Notes: generated from the letters alone by a model not told the origin. Counted from the first letter of the stretch, positions 50,386 to 62,329 are shown. The stretch is DNA of 64,000 nt from Paracidovorax wautersii (GCF_900113035.1 NZ_FONX01000022.1:1-64000), one strand, 5' to 3'. Translations and numbers: made by a program.

Positions 50386-51396
50386 TCAATAGAGCTGCAG
50401 GCTGACCCAGTAGGCGATGGCCGCCACGAAGGCGCTGGCCGGAATCGTCAGGATCCACGCCCAGATGATGTTGCCCGCCACGCCCCAGCGCACGGCGCTG
50501 GCGCGCTGCGTGGAGCCCACGCCGACGATGGCGCCGGTGATGGTGTGGGTGGTGGACACCGGAATGCCCAGTGCCGTGGCCAGGAAGAGCGTCATCGCCC
50601 CGCCGGTCTCGGCGCAGAAGCCGCCCACGGGCTTGAGCTTGGTGATCTTCTGGCCCATGGTCTTGACGATGCGCCAGCCGCCGAACATGGTGCCCAGGCC
50701 GATGGCCGCATAGCAGGCGATGATGGCCCAGGTGGGCGGCGAGGTGTCCGAAGCCGATGCGTAGCCGGTGGCGATCAGCAGCAGCCAGATGATGCCGATG
50801 GTCTTCTGCGCATCGTTGCCGCCATGGCCCAGGCTGTAGGCGCCGGCCGAGAGCAGCTGCAGCCGGCGGAACCACTTGTCCACCTTGCCCGGACGGGCGC
50901 GGCGGCAGATCCAGGCCACGGCCACCATCATGAGCGAGCCCAGCAGGAAGCCCAGCAGCGGCGACACGAAGATGAAGGCCACCGTCTTCAGGATGCCGGA
51001 GGACACCAGCGCGCCTGCGCCGGCCTTGGCCATCACGGCGCCCACGATGCCGCCGATCAGCGCGTGCGACGAGCTGCTGGGAATGCCGTAGTACCAGGTG
51101 ATGAGGTTCCAGCTGATGGCGCCGACCAGCGCGCCGAACACCACGTGCGTATCGACCACGCCCGGATGCACGATGCCCTTGCCGATGGTCGCCGCCACGC
51201 TCAGGTGGAAGATGAAGATGGCGACGAAGTTGAAGAAGGCGGCGAAGACCACGGCCTGGCCGGGCTTGAGCACGCCGGTGGAGACGACGGTGGCGATGGA
51301 GTTGGCCGCGTCGTGGAACCCGTTCATGAAGTCGAACAGGATGGCCAGCGCGACGAGCAGGACCACGACCCAGAGGGCGGTTTGTACGGTTGCCAT
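50386..51396 (-). CDS. pit: PiT-family inorganic phosphate transporter
   Basis: A 336-residue inner-membrane symporter for phosphate, usually moving metal-phosphate with a proton. The two repeated family signatures are present: FDFMNGFHDAANSIATVVST (residues 22-41) and SAGAYSLGHGGNDAQKTIGI (near 190-209), plus TALGIPVSTTHTITGAIVG near the end. About ten helices. The DUF47/PhoU-like gene lies directly upstream on the same strand, 39 nt away, the common pairing in which the DUF47 protein regulates Pit. No Pho box was recognised ahead of the pair. ATG 51396. Confidence 0.94.
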   Translation of the reverse strand: MATVQTALWVVVLLVALAILFDFMNGFHDAANSIATVVSTGVLKPGQAVVFAAFFNFVAIFIFHLSVAATIGKGIVHPGVVDTHVVFGALVGAISWNLITWYYGIPSSSSHALIGGIVGAVMAKAGAGALVSSGILKTVAFIFVSPLLGFLLGSLMMVAVAWICRRARPGKVDKWFRRLQLLSAGAYSLGHGGNDAQKTIGIIWLLLIATGYASASDTSPPTWAIIACYAAIGLGTMFGGWRIVKTMGQKITKLKPVGGFCAETGGAMTLFLATALGIPVSTTHTITGAIVGVGSTQRASAVRWGVAGNIIWAWILTIPASAFVAAIAYWVSLQLY

Positions 51397-51435
51397 GGAA
51401 AGCTGTTGGGAGCTAGAGGGGACGACCGCTGCGCG

Positions 51436-52083
51436 TCAGGAGTTCTCGAGGATGATGCCCTCGATCAGATTGGCCACGTCTTCGCACTTGTCGGTGATGG
51501 TTTCCAGCAACTCGTAGATGGCCTTGAGCTTGATGACCTCGCGCACGTCGGGCTCTTCGCGGAAGAGCTTGCTCATGGCGCTGCGCATCACGCGGTCGGC
51601 ATCGCTTTCGAGGCGGTCGATCTCCTCGCAGGTCTTGAGCGCGGCTTCAGCCACGGCCGGATCGGCGATCTTCTCGAGCAGCTTGACGGCATCGCGCAGG
51701 CGCTCGCAGCACTTGACGCTGAGGTCGGTCAGGCGGGTGATCTCTTCGGTCATGTGGCGCACGTCGTAGAGCGCCATGGTCTCGGCCGAATCCTGGATCA
51801 GGTCGACCACGTCGTCCATCGTGTTGATGAGCGAGTGGATCTGCTCGCGGTCGATGGGCGTGATGAAGGTCTTGTGCAGCGTGCGGTTGACTTCATGCGT
51901 CACGCGGTCGGCCGCGCGCTCGGCGTTGTCCACGTCCTGGTTGTACTTGTCGCGCAGGTGCGGGTCGTTGTAGTTGGCGACCAGCTGGGAAAAGGCACGC
52001 GCTGCCTCCACGATGCGGTCCGCATGCTGATTGAACATCTCGAAGAAATTGCCTTCGCGCGGCAACAGCTTTCCAAACAACAT
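51436..52083 (-). CDS. DUF47 (PhoU-like) phosphate transport accessory protein
   Basis: A 215-residue all-helical cytoplasmic protein of the DUF47/YkaA family. It begins MLFGKLLPREGNFFEMFNQH and has the metal-binding style E/D-rich helices PIDREQIHSLINTMDDVVDL near 78-97 and CEEIDRLESDADRVMRSAMS near 153-172. It is thought to regulate the adjacent Pit transporter. ATG 52083. The two genes form one operon. Upstream, 243 nt of spacer separate it from the livF end. Confidence 0.92.
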   Translation of the reverse strand: MLFGKLLPREGNFFEMFNQHADRIVEAARAFSQLVANYNDPHLRDKYNQDVDNAERAADRVTHEVNRTLHKTFITPIDREQIHSLINTMDDVVDLIQDSAETMALYDVRHMTEEITRLTDLSVKCCERLRDAVKLLEKIADPAVAEAALKTCEEIDRLESDADRVMRSAMSKLFREEPDVREVIKLKAIYELLETITDKCEDVANLIEGIILENS

Positions 52084-52325
52084 GCGAACTCCTGAGCAGA
52101 CCTGTACAAGAAATGATGACGTCGCCGTGAACTTTTTGTGACGATCCGGCGAAAGGCGCGAGTGTAACCGGGCTCCCATGGCGTCGGCAGGGTCCTACAA
52201 AAGGCCGCCCGGCACCCCATGTCTTGCCGCGGGCGCAACGCGGCGACGGCCGGCGCATAAATGGAAAGGGCACCCGAAGGTGCCCTTTGCAGACGCTTGC
52301 CGGGGCGATGCCTCGGCCAAGGGGA

Positions 52326-53054
52326 TCACTCGCCCAGGTAGGCGGCGCGCACGCGCGGATCGCTCAGCAGGTCCTGGCCGGCGCCGGTCATGCCGATCTG
52401 GCCGGACTCCATCACGTAGCCGCGGTCGGCGATGGCCAGCGCGCGGCTGGCGTTCTGCTCGACCAGCAGGATGGTCACGCCCAAGGCGTACACATCGCGC
52501 ACCACCTCGAAGATCTTGTCCACCATGATGGGCGACAGGCCCATGGAGGGCTCGTCGAGCAGCAGCACCTTGGGCTGGCTCATCAGCGCGCGGCCCATGG
52601 CCAGCATCTGCTGCTCGCCGCCGGACATGGTGCCGGCCAGCTGGTCCTTGCGTTCGCGCAGACGCGGGAAGATGGTGAACATCTTCTCGATGTCGGCCTG
52701 GATGCCGGCCTTGTCGTTGCGGATGTAGGCGCCCATCAGCAGGTTCTCGGTGATGGTCATGCGGGCGAACACGCCGCGGCCTTCCGGCACCATGACCAGG
52801 CCCTTCTTGACGAGGTCCCACGCGCCCTTGCCCTTGATGCTCTCGCCCAGGTACTGGATGTCGCCATCGACGAAGGGCAGCGTGCCCGTGATCGCCTTCA
52901 TGGTGGTGGTCTTGCCGGCGCCGTTGGAGCCGATCAGCGAGACCAGTTCGCCCTCGCGCACCTCGAAGTCCACGCCCTTGACGGCCTGGATGCCGCCGTA
53001 GGCCACTTTCAGTCCCTTGACGGCCAGCAAAACTTTGTTCGATTTCTCGGCCAT
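52326..53054 (-). CDS. livF: Branched-chain amino-acid ABC transporter ATPase LivF
   Basis: A 242-residue ABC ATPase, last gene of the livHMGF set. Walker A is IGSNGAGKTTTMKAITGTLP (near 41-60), signature GTMSGGEQQMLAMGRALMSQ, Walker B PKVLLLDEPSMGLSPI, and the H-loop region here reads LLVEQNASRALAIADRGYVM, where LivF has Gln in place of His as is usual for the subfamily. It powers import of leucine, isoleucine and valine or related ligands. ATG 53054; the livG stop lies 1 nt upstream of it. The downstream gap of about 240 nt has no clear terminator. Confidence 0.95.
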   Translation of the reverse strand: MAEKSNKVLLAVKGLKVAYGGIQAVKGVDFEVREGELVSLIGSNGAGKTTTMKAITGTLPFVDGDIQYLGESIKGKGAWDLVKKGLVMVPEGRGVFARMTITENLLMGAYIRNDKAGIQADIEKMFTIFPRLRERKDQLAGTMSGGEQQMLAMGRALMSQPKVLLLDEPSMGLSPIMVDKIFEVVRDVYALGVTILLVEQNASRALAIADRGYVMESGQIGMTGAGQDLLSDPRVRAAYLGE

Positions 53055-53055
53055 C

Positions 53056-53838
53056 TCAGTGTCCTCCGGTGCCCAGATAGGCCTCAATCACTTTTTCGTT
53101 CTTCTGCACGTCGGCGGGATGGCCTTCGGCGATCTGCTTGCCGTAGTCGAGCACGGTCACGCGGTCGCACAGCCCCATCACCAGCTTCACGTCGTGCTCG
53201 ATGAGCAGGATGGTGCGGTTGTCGTTGCGGATGCGGTCGATCAGCTCGCGCAGCTGCACCTTCTCGGTCGCGTTCATGCCGGCGGCGGGTTCGTCCAGCG
53301 CGATCAGCTGCGGATCGGTGGCCAGGGCGCGGGCGATCTCCAGGCGGCGCTGGTCGCCGTAGCTCAGCGTGCGCGCCTTGTAGTCGGCGAAGCGGCCGAT
53401 GCCCACGTAGTCCAGCAGTGCCTGGGCACGGGCACGGATGGCCTGCTCTTCCCGCTTGAAGGCCTTGGTGCGGAAGACCGCGCCCAGCAGGCCCGAACGG
53501 GTGCGGATGTGGCGGCCGACCATCACGTTCTCCAGCGCCGTCATGTCGGCGAAGAGGCGGATGTTCTGGAACGTGCGGGCGATGCCCGCCTTGGCCACCT
53601 CATGCACCGCCGTGGGTTCATAGGGCCTGCCGGCCAGCGCGAAGCTGCCGCTGTCGGGCGTGTAGAGCCCGGTGATGACGTTGAAGAAGGTGGTCTTGCC
53701 GGCGCCGTTGGGGCCGATCAGGCCATAGACCTGGCCACGCTGGATGGTGATGCCCACGTCGGACAGGGCCTGCAGCCCGCCGAAGCGCTTGGAAATGCCG
53801 GAGACCTGCAGCACCACATCTTTGGAATTTTCTGCCAT
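53056..53838 (-). CDS. livG: Branched-chain amino-acid ABC transporter ATPase LivG
   Basis: A 260-residue ABC ATPase partnering LivF. Walker A YGLIGPNGAGKTTFFNVITG near 37-56, signature LSYGDQRRLEIARALATDPQ, Walker B LIALDEPAAGMNATEK, and H-loop ILLIEHDVKLVMGLCDRVTV, all typical of LivG including the NATE segment. ATG 53838, 24 nt downstream of the livM stop. Its C-terminus YLGTGGH ends one base before the livF start region. Confidence 0.96.
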   Translation of the reverse strand: MAENSKDVVLQVSGISKRFGGLQALSDVGITIQRGQVYGLIGPNGAGKTTFFNVITGLYTPDSGSFALAGRPYEPTAVHEVAKAGIARTFQNIRLFADMTALENVMVGRHIRTRSGLLGAVFRTKAFKREEQAIRARAQALLDYVGIGRFADYKARTLSYGDQRRLEIARALATDPQLIALDEPAAGMNATEKVQLRELIDRIRNDNRTILLIEHDVKLVMGLCDRVTVLDYGKQIAEGHPADVQKNEKVIEAYLGTGGH

Positions 53839-53862
53839 TGCTAACTTTCCGCGGTGTTGTTG

Positions 53863-54939
53863 TCAGTTCTTCTGCGTGAGGCTCTTGCCGTGCTCGGGCG
53901 CGGGCCAGAGGCCGCGCGGACGCAGCAGCATGATGACGATCATGGCCAGCGCGATCAGCAGCTGGCGCAGGATGGACGCGTCGAGGCGGCCGTCGGTCAT
54001 GGACTGCAGCGGGCCGGCCACGTAGCGCAGCACTTCAGGCAGCGCCGACAGCAGCACGGCACCCAGGATCACGCCGGGAATGTGGCCGATGCCGCCCAGC
54101 ACCACCATGGCGACGATCATCACCGACTCCATCAGGCTGAAGGACTCGGGCGAGACGAAGCCCTGGAACGCGCCGAACATGCTGCCCGCCACGCCGCCGA
54201 ACGAAGCGCCCATGCCGAAGGCCAGCAGCTTCATGTTGCGGGTGTTGATGCCCATGGCCTTGGCGGCGATCTCGTCTTCGCGGATGGCCATCCAGGCGCG
54301 GCCGATGCGCGAATCCTGCAGGCGATAGCAGATCACCACGCTCGCGACGACCAGCACCAGGAAGAGGTAGTAGTAGAGCGTGACGGAGTTGATGTCGTAG
54401 CCGAACAGCTCCAGCCGCCGCCCCAGGTCGAGCCCGAAGATCTTGACCGAATCGATCTGGCCGATGCCCTTGGGGCCGTTGGTCAGGTTGATGGGGTGGT
54501 CCAGGTTGTTCAGGAAGATGCGGATGATCTCGCCGAAGCCCAGCGTCACGATGGCCAGGTAGTCGCCCCGCAGCTTGAGCGTAGGCGCCCCGAGCATCGC
54601 CCCGCATATCGCCGCGACGAGCGCCGCGAGCGGTATGACGATCCAGAGCGAGGTGTGCAGGCCGTTCGGGAACATCGCGGCGAAGCCGGCGAAGTTGTCG
54701 GACAGCTGGGGCGAGGCCATCAGCGCGAACAGATAGGCGCCCACGGCGTAGAAGGCCACGTAGCCGAGGTCGAGCAGGCCGGCGTAGCCGACCACGATGT
54801 TCAGGCCCAGGGCCAGCATCACGTAGAGCAGCGCCAGATCGGCGATACGCACCCAAGCGTTGCCGAAGAACTGCAGCAGCAGCGGCAGCACCAGCAGTGC
54901 GATGCCGCCCAGGATCCATTGGACTTTGGTGTTTTTCAT
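53863..54939 (-). CDS. livM: Branched-chain amino-acid ABC transporter permease LivM
   Basis: A 358-residue inner-membrane permease with about nine helices. The family segments GLNIVVGYAGLLDLGYVAFY (near 44-63), LRGDYLAIVTLGFGEIIRIF (near 123-142) and GRAWMAIREDEIAAKAMGIN with the EAA-like loop are intact. ATG 54939, 16 nt after the livH stop. With LivH it forms the membrane channel. Confidence 0.96.
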   Translation of the reverse strand: MKNTKVQWILGGIALLVLPLLLQFFGNAWVRIADLALLYVMLALGLNIVVGYAGLLDLGYVAFYAVGAYLFALMASPQLSDNFAGFAAMFPNGLHTSLWIVIPLAALVAAICGAMLGAPTLKLRGDYLAIVTLGFGEIIRIFLNNLDHPINLTNGPKGIGQIDSVKIFGLDLGRRLELFGYDINSVTLYYYLFLVLVVASVVICYRLQDSRIGRAWMAIREDEIAAKAMGINTRNMKLLAFGMGASFGGVAGSMFGAFQGFVSPESFSLMESVMIVAMVVLGGIGHIPGVILGAVLLSALPEVLRYVAGPLQSMTDGRLDASILRQLLIALAMIVIMLLRPRGLWPAPEHGKSLTQKN

Positions 54940-54955
54940 GGTGTGTCCCTCTCGG

Positions 54956-55885
54956 TCAGGCGCGATCGGCCACACGTTCGCCCAGCAGGCCCGAGGGGCG
55001 CAGCGTGAGGATGATGATGAGCACGATGAAGGCGAAGATGTCGGCGTAGTTGCTGCCCAGGATGCCGCCCGTCAGGGTGCCGATATAGCCCGAGCCGATG
55101 GCCTCGATGAGCCCCAGCAGGATGCCGCCGACCACCGCGCCGGCCAGGTTGCCGATGCCGCCGAACACAGCCGCCGTGAAGGCCTTCAGGCCGGGCAGGA
55201 AGCCCATGGTGTGCTGCGCCGTGCCGTAGTTGGACGCATACATGATGCCGGCGATGGCGGCCAGCACCGCGCCGATGATGAAGGTGGCCGAGATGACCAT
55301 GTCGGGCTTGACGCCCATCAGCGCCGCGACGCGCGGGTTCTCCGCCGTGGCACGCATGGCGCGGCCCAGGCGGGTGTAGTTCACCAGGTACATCAGCGAT
55401 GCCAGGGCCACCACGGTCACGCCCAGGATCAGGATCTGGGTGGAGGTGATCACCGCGCCGCCGATGTTGAACGGCGTGGTGGGCAGCAGCGTGGGATAGG
55501 GCTTGTAGTTCGGCTTCCAGATGATCATCGCCAGCGTCTGCAGCAGGATGGACATGCCGATCGCGGTGATGAGCGGAGCCAGCCGGGGGCTGCTGCGCAG
55601 CGGCCTGTAGGCCACCTTTTCGATCACGAAGTTGAGCGTGGCCGCCACGATGCACGCGATGATGGTGGCCAGCAGCAGGATCAGCCAGCCGGGCGCGCCG
55701 GGCATGGCCTCTTGCATCAGGCCGATGCAGCTCCAACTGGTGAGGGCGCCGATCATGAGCACCTCGCCGTGGGCGAAGTTGATCAGCTGAATGATGCCGT
55801 ACACCATCGTATAGCCCAGGGCTATCAATGCGTACATGCTGCCGAGTACCAGACCGTTGATGATCTGTTGCAGCAAGATATCCAT
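54956..55885 (-). CDS. livH: Branched-chain amino-acid ABC transporter permease LivH
   Basis: A 309-residue permease, first gene of the livHMGF operon. Typical parts: MYALIALGYTMVYGIIQLIN (near 17-36) and FAHGEVLMIGA, the EAA-type loop LGRAMRATAENPRVAALMGV near 185-204, and LPGLKAFTAAVFGGIGNLAG near 240. ATG 55885. No LivK/LivJ binding-protein gene is adjacent. The upstream 243 nt include the rarA terminator and must contain the operon promoter, which I could not pin down. Confidence 0.96.
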   Translation of the reverse strand: MDILLQQIINGLVLGSMYALIALGYTMVYGIIQLINFAHGEVLMIGALTSWSCIGLMQEAMPGAPGWLILLLATIIACIVAATLNFVIEKVAYRPLRSSPRLAPLITAIGMSILLQTLAMIIWKPNYKPYPTLLPTTPFNIGGAVITSTQILILGVTVVALASLMYLVNYTRLGRAMRATAENPRVAALMGVKPDMVISATFIIGAVLAAIAGIMYASNYGTAQHTMGFLPGLKAFTAAVFGGIGNLAGAVVGGILLGLIEAIGSGYIGTLTGGILGSNYADIFAFIVLIIILTLRPSGLLGERVADRA

Positions 55886-55967
55886 AAGAAAAGGTCCTTC
55901 GTTTGTGACGCGCCCATTGCGCAGGCACCAGGGCTCGGTGCAGCCTTGTGGGCCAGCGGCCATGTAG

Positions 55968-56002
55968 CAAAAAACCCGCCAGGACGAGTACCGTGCGGGT
56001 TT
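55968..56002 (-). terminator. Terminator of rarA
   Basis: On the minus strand AACCCGC pairs with GCGGGTT across a 15-nt loop, followed by a T-run (T on the minus strand at 55974-55969). It separates rarA from the liv operon. Confidence 0.75.
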
Positions 56003-56128
56003 AGGTGGCGGGATTGTAGCCAGTTGCTTTCGTGCCGGCCGAGAGCCTACGGACGGGGTTTTCCCTGGAAAGATCGAGCCATCAGTCTCGAACGCTGCTC
56101 ATTAGAAATTGTGATGAACCGATAGGCG

Positions 56129-57469
56129 TCACGCAGCGTCGTCGTCCGGGCGGGCCTGGCCGGCGGCTTCGTTGCGGGCGCGCAGCTCGTCCATCTTCTG
56201 CCCGATCTTGATTTCCAGCCCGCGCGGCACCGGGCGGTAGAAGCCCGGCGGCTCCATGCCTTCGGGCAGGTAGTTCTCGCCGGCCGCGAAGCCGCCCTCC
56301 TCGTCGTGCGCGTAGCGGTAGCCTTTGCCGTAGTCCAGCGTCTTCATCAGCTGGGTGGGTGCGTTGCGCAGATGCATGGGCACCGGCCGCGTGCCGTCGG
56401 CCTTGATGTGGGCCCGCGCGGCGTTGTAGGCCTTGTAGGCGGCGTTGGACTTGGGCGCCACGGCCAGGTAGATCACGCACTCGGCCAGCGCCAGCTCGCC
56501 CTCGGGCGAACCCAGGCGCTCATAGACCTCGGACGCGTCCAGCGCCAGGCGCAGCGCGCGCGGGTCGGCCAGGCCGATGTCTTCGCTGGCCATGCGCACC
56601 AGGCGGCGGGCCATGTAGCGCGGGTCGGCGCCGCCGTCGAGCATGCGCACGAACCAGTAGAGCGCAGCGTCGGGATCGGAGCCGCGCACCGACTTGTGCA
56701 GCGCGCTGATGGTGTCGTAGAACTGCTCGCCGCCCTTGTCGTAGCGCCGCATGCGCTCGCCCAGCACCTTGAGCAGCCAGTCGTCCGCGATGGTTTCCAG
56801 CCGCTCCTGCGTGGCCGCCATGGCCAGCGTCTCCAGCGTGTTGAGCAGGCGCCGGGCATCGCCGTCGGCATAGGCGATGAGGCGGTCGATTGCTACGTCT
56901 TCGATAGCAGGCAGCGCTTGCATCTCCTGGGCCAGGGCCACGATCCGCTTGAGGTCTTCGGCCGCGAGCGGCTGCAGCACATAGACGGCGGCACGCGAGA
57001 GCAGCGCCGAATTCACCTCGAACGAGGGGTTCTCGGTCGTCGCGCCGATGAAGGTGAAGAGGCCCGATTCGACGTGCGGCAGGAAGGCGTCCTGCTGGCT
57101 CTTGTTGAAGCGGTGCACCTCGTCCACGAAGACGATGGTGCGCTGCTGCATCAGGCCGTCGCGCGCGGACTCGGCCCGCTCCACGGCTTCGCGGATGTCC
57201 TTCACGCCGCCCAGCACAGCGCTGATGCTGATGAACTGAGCGTCGAACGCGTCGGCCATCAGCCGGGCGATGGTGGTCTTGCCCACGCCGGGCGGCCCCC
57301 AGAGGATGCAGCTGTGCGGGCGGCCCGACTCGAAGGCCAGCCGCAGCGGCATGCCCGGGCCCAGCACCTGCTGCTGGCCGATGACCTCGCCCAGCGTGCG
57401 CGGGCGCAGGCGCTCGGCCAGGGGTTGGTGGGCTTGGGGCGATGGCGCGGCGGAGGGTCTGGCGTTCAT
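56129..57469 (-). CDS. rarA: Replication-associated recombination protein A (RarA/MgsA)
   Basis: A 446-residue AAA+ ATPase acting at stalled replication forks. Walker A is [20 protein letters not shown] near 53-72, Walker [21 protein letters not shown] near 109-128, sensor 1 [20 protein letters not shown], and the C-terminal RarA domain with [20 protein letters not shown] and [16 protein letters not shown] dispersed repeat copy (56892-56908) is translated in frame as [12 protein letters not shown] near residues 187-198, between sensor 1 and the lid. ATG 57469 is preferred; a TTG 12 nt upstream also exists. It ends in a terminator. Confidence 0.95.
   Translation of the reverse strand: MNARPSAAPSPQAHQPLAERLRPRTLGEVIGQQQVLGPGMPLRLAFESGRPHSCILWGPPGVGKTTIARLMADAFDAQFISISAVLGGVKDIREAVERAESARDGLMQQRTIVFVDEVHRFNKSQQDAFLPHVESGLFTFIGATTENPSFEVNSALLSRAAVYVLQPLAAEDLKRIVALAQEMQALPAIEDVAIDRLIAYADGDARRLLNTLETLAMAATQERLETIADDWLLKVLGERMRRYDKGGEQFYDTISALHKSVRGSDPDAALYWFVRMLDGGADPRYMARRLVRMASEDIGLADPRALRLALDASEVYERLGSPEGELALAECVIYLAVAPKSNAAYKAYNAARAHIKADGTRPVPMHLRNAPTQLMKTLDYGKGYRYAHDEEGGFAAGENYLPEGMEPPGFYRPVPRGLEIKIGQKMDELRARNEAAGQARPDDDAA
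56892..56928. repeat. Two-hairpin palindromic repeat, copy G, inside rarA
   Basis: Hairpin 2 is GCTACGTCTTCGATAGC at 56892-56908 with one arm mismatch. AGGCAGCGCTTG follows, matching the GCAGCGCTT-type flank of other copies, so it lies in reverse orientation. Its translation LPAIEDVAI parallels the LPAIDSIAV produced in polA. Confidence 0.55.
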
Positions 57470-57580
57470 GGACTGGGGCAAAAGATTCGATCGGAGCAGG
57501 AAGCGCCCGGCGCGACAGGGCTTGGCAAAGCGGGGCCGCTATGCTGCCAGCCCTTGCATTCTTCGTCGGGAAACCTGCCC

Positions 57581-57946
57581 ATGCTATCCACCGCCGCCGC
57601 CATCGTCGTCGCGCTGATCGCGCTGCTCCACATCTATATCTTGGTGCTGGAGATGTTCCTGTGGGACAAGCCCGCCGGTTTGCGGGCTTTCGGCATGACG
57701 CAGGAAAAAGCCACGGCCACCAAGGTGCTGGGGGCCAACCAGGGCCTCTACAACGGCTTTCTCGCGGCGGGGCTGCTGTGGGGCCTGTGGCTGGGCGGGG
57801 CCTTCGGGCAGCAGGTGCAGATGTTCTTCCTGCTCTGCGTGCTGGTGGCCGGCGTGTTCGGCGCGCTGACCGCCAGCCGCAAGATCCTGTTCATCCAGGC
57901 CGTGCCGGCGACCATCGGCCTGCTGCTGGTGCTGGCGGCGCGCTGA
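57581..57946 (+). CDS. DUF1304 family membrane protein
   Basis: A 121-residue inner-membrane protein with four hydrophobic helices. The pattern [20 protein letters not shown] near 17-36, then [20 protein letters not shown] near 50-69, is characteristic of DUF1304. Function unknown. ATG 57581. It is divergent from rarA (111 nt between starts) and convergent with lolA; the tip-only MITE relic lies between its stop codon and the lolA stop. Confidence 0.85.
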   Translation: MLSTAAAIVVALIALLHIYILVLEMFLWDKPAGLRAFGMTQEKATATKVLGANQGLYNGFLAAGLLWGLWLGGAFGQQVQMFFLLCVLVAGVFGALTASRKILFIQAVPATIGLLLVLAAR

Positions 57947-57965
57947 TCCGCACCGCCCGCAGCCT

Positions 57966-57983
57966 TAGAACGTGAACACGTTC
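57966..57983. repeat. Tip-only copy of the MITE-like element (18-bp palindrome)
   Basis: AGAACGTGAACACGTTCT directly follows the lolA stop codon. Read from lolA it is TAAGAACGTGTTCACG then TTCTAAGG. That equals the left and right tips of the element at 11210-11480 joined together, with matching outer flanks (CAGTAAGAACGTG on one side, CACGTTCTAAGGC on the other). It may also act as the lolA transcript hairpin, but no T-run follows. Confidence 0.65.
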
Positions 57984-58616
57984 TTACTGCTTCACCACGT
58001 CGGCACCGGCCGGCGGCTTGAACTGGAAGACCGAGGCCGGCAGCGAGGTATTGGTCTGCATGGACGTGAAGCGGATCTGCGAGCGCTGGCCGAAGCTGTC
58101 CTGGATGTCGAGCGCCGCCAGGTTCTCGCCGGCGAAGCCCACGCGCACGCTCTTGAGCTGGCCGTCGGGCGACTTCGGGCTCGCCACTACCCACTGCAGG
58201 CCATCCTGCTCGGGCGCTGACTGCAGCGTGAATTCCTTCTGCAGCGCCTGCAGATCGGGCGCGGAAGCCAGCAGCGCGGCGGGTGTGGAGCCCAGGGCCT
58301 TGTCCTGCGCGCGCTGGGTGACCTGGTTCAGGTCGGCGTCGTAGAGCCAGAGCGTCTTGCCGTCGGCGACGATGGTCTGCTCGAACGGCTTCTTGTAGGC
58401 GAACTTGAAGCGGCCCGGGCGCTGGAATTCGAAGCTGCCGGTGGAGGTCTTCACGCGCGGGGCCTGGCCGTCCTTGGACGGAGAGGTCACGGTCTGGGTG
58501 AAGTCGGACTTGCCGGACTGCACGCCGCGCATGAAAGATTCCAGGCTTTTCAGGCCGTCAGCGCTGGCGGACTGGGCGCCAGCAGCTATCAAAACAATAG
58601 CGATCCACTGCTTCAT
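57984..58616 (-). CDS. lolA: Outer-membrane lipoprotein carrier protein LolA
   Basis: A 210-residue periplasmic chaperone that ferries lipoproteins from LolCDE to the outer membrane. The signal peptide is MKQWIAIVLIAAGAQSASA (residues 1-19). The mature part has LESFMRGVQSGKSDFTQTVT, GSFEFQRPGRFKFAYKKPFE with the conserved Arg and Pro, and DGKTLWLYDADLNQVTQR. The hydrophobic core of the signal peptide (IAIVLIAAGA) is encoded by a copy of the dispersed two-hairpin repeat (58563-58601). ATG 58616. It sits downstream of ftsK on the same strand, 117 nt away, the usual ftsK-lolA order, and upstream of a MITE relic. Confidence 0.95.
   Translation of the reverse strand: MKQWIAIVLIAAGAQSASADGLKSLESFMRGVQSGKSDFTQTVTSPSKDGQAPRVKTSTGSFEFQRPGRFKFAYKKPFEQTIVADGKTLWLYDADLNQVTQRAQDKALGSTPAALLASAPDLQALQKEFTLQSAPEQDGLQWVVASPKSPDGQLKSVRVGFAGENLAALDIQDSFGQRSQIRFTSMQTNTSLPASVFQFKPPAGADVVKQ
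58563..58601. repeat. Two-hairpin palindromic repeat, copy H, inside the lolA signal-peptide codons
   Basis: Hairpin 1 is GCTGGCG (58563-58569) with CGCCAGC (58577-58583), a perfect 7-bp stem and 7-nt loop. One nt later comes hairpin 2, GCTATCAAAACAATAGC, at 58585-58601. It is translated as the hydrophobic core and cleavage region of the LolA signal peptide. Confidence 0.75.
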
Positions 58617-58733
58617 GGGGTCTCCTTGGGGCCAGAGGCCGGGCCTTGTCACCTGGGGGCGGAATGCGGGCGATTCAAGATGGGCCGCCTGCCGGCCCGC
58701 TCCTCGATGGTGCGCCGGTGACGGCGCAGCGGC

Positions 58734-62275
<3,542 letters not shown>

Positions 62276-62285
62276 GCCACCTCAA

Positions 62286-62329
62286 GGGGCCTCAAGCAAG
62301 GCGCTTGCCGCGCCCCCGCTTGAGGCCCC
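62286..62329. repeat. 12-bp inverted repeat after trxB overlapping the rpmB -35 box
   Basis: GGGGCCTCAAGC (62286-62297) and GCTTGAGGCCCC (62318-62329) are perfect complements around a GC-rich loop with its own short GGCGC/GCGCC pairing. It would end trxB mRNA in a strong hairpin, but there is no T-run. The right arm contains TTGAGG, the -35 of the next promoter. Confidence 0.7.

Noticed and set aside
55808-55826. ATAGC and GCTAT close together in livH, possibly another dispersed repeat copy
   Set aside because: The order is ATAGC then GCTAT with a 5-nt gap, opposite to the GCTAT-N7-ATAGC layout, and the codons encode the strongly conserved LIALGYTMVYG of LivH, so protein conservation explains it.
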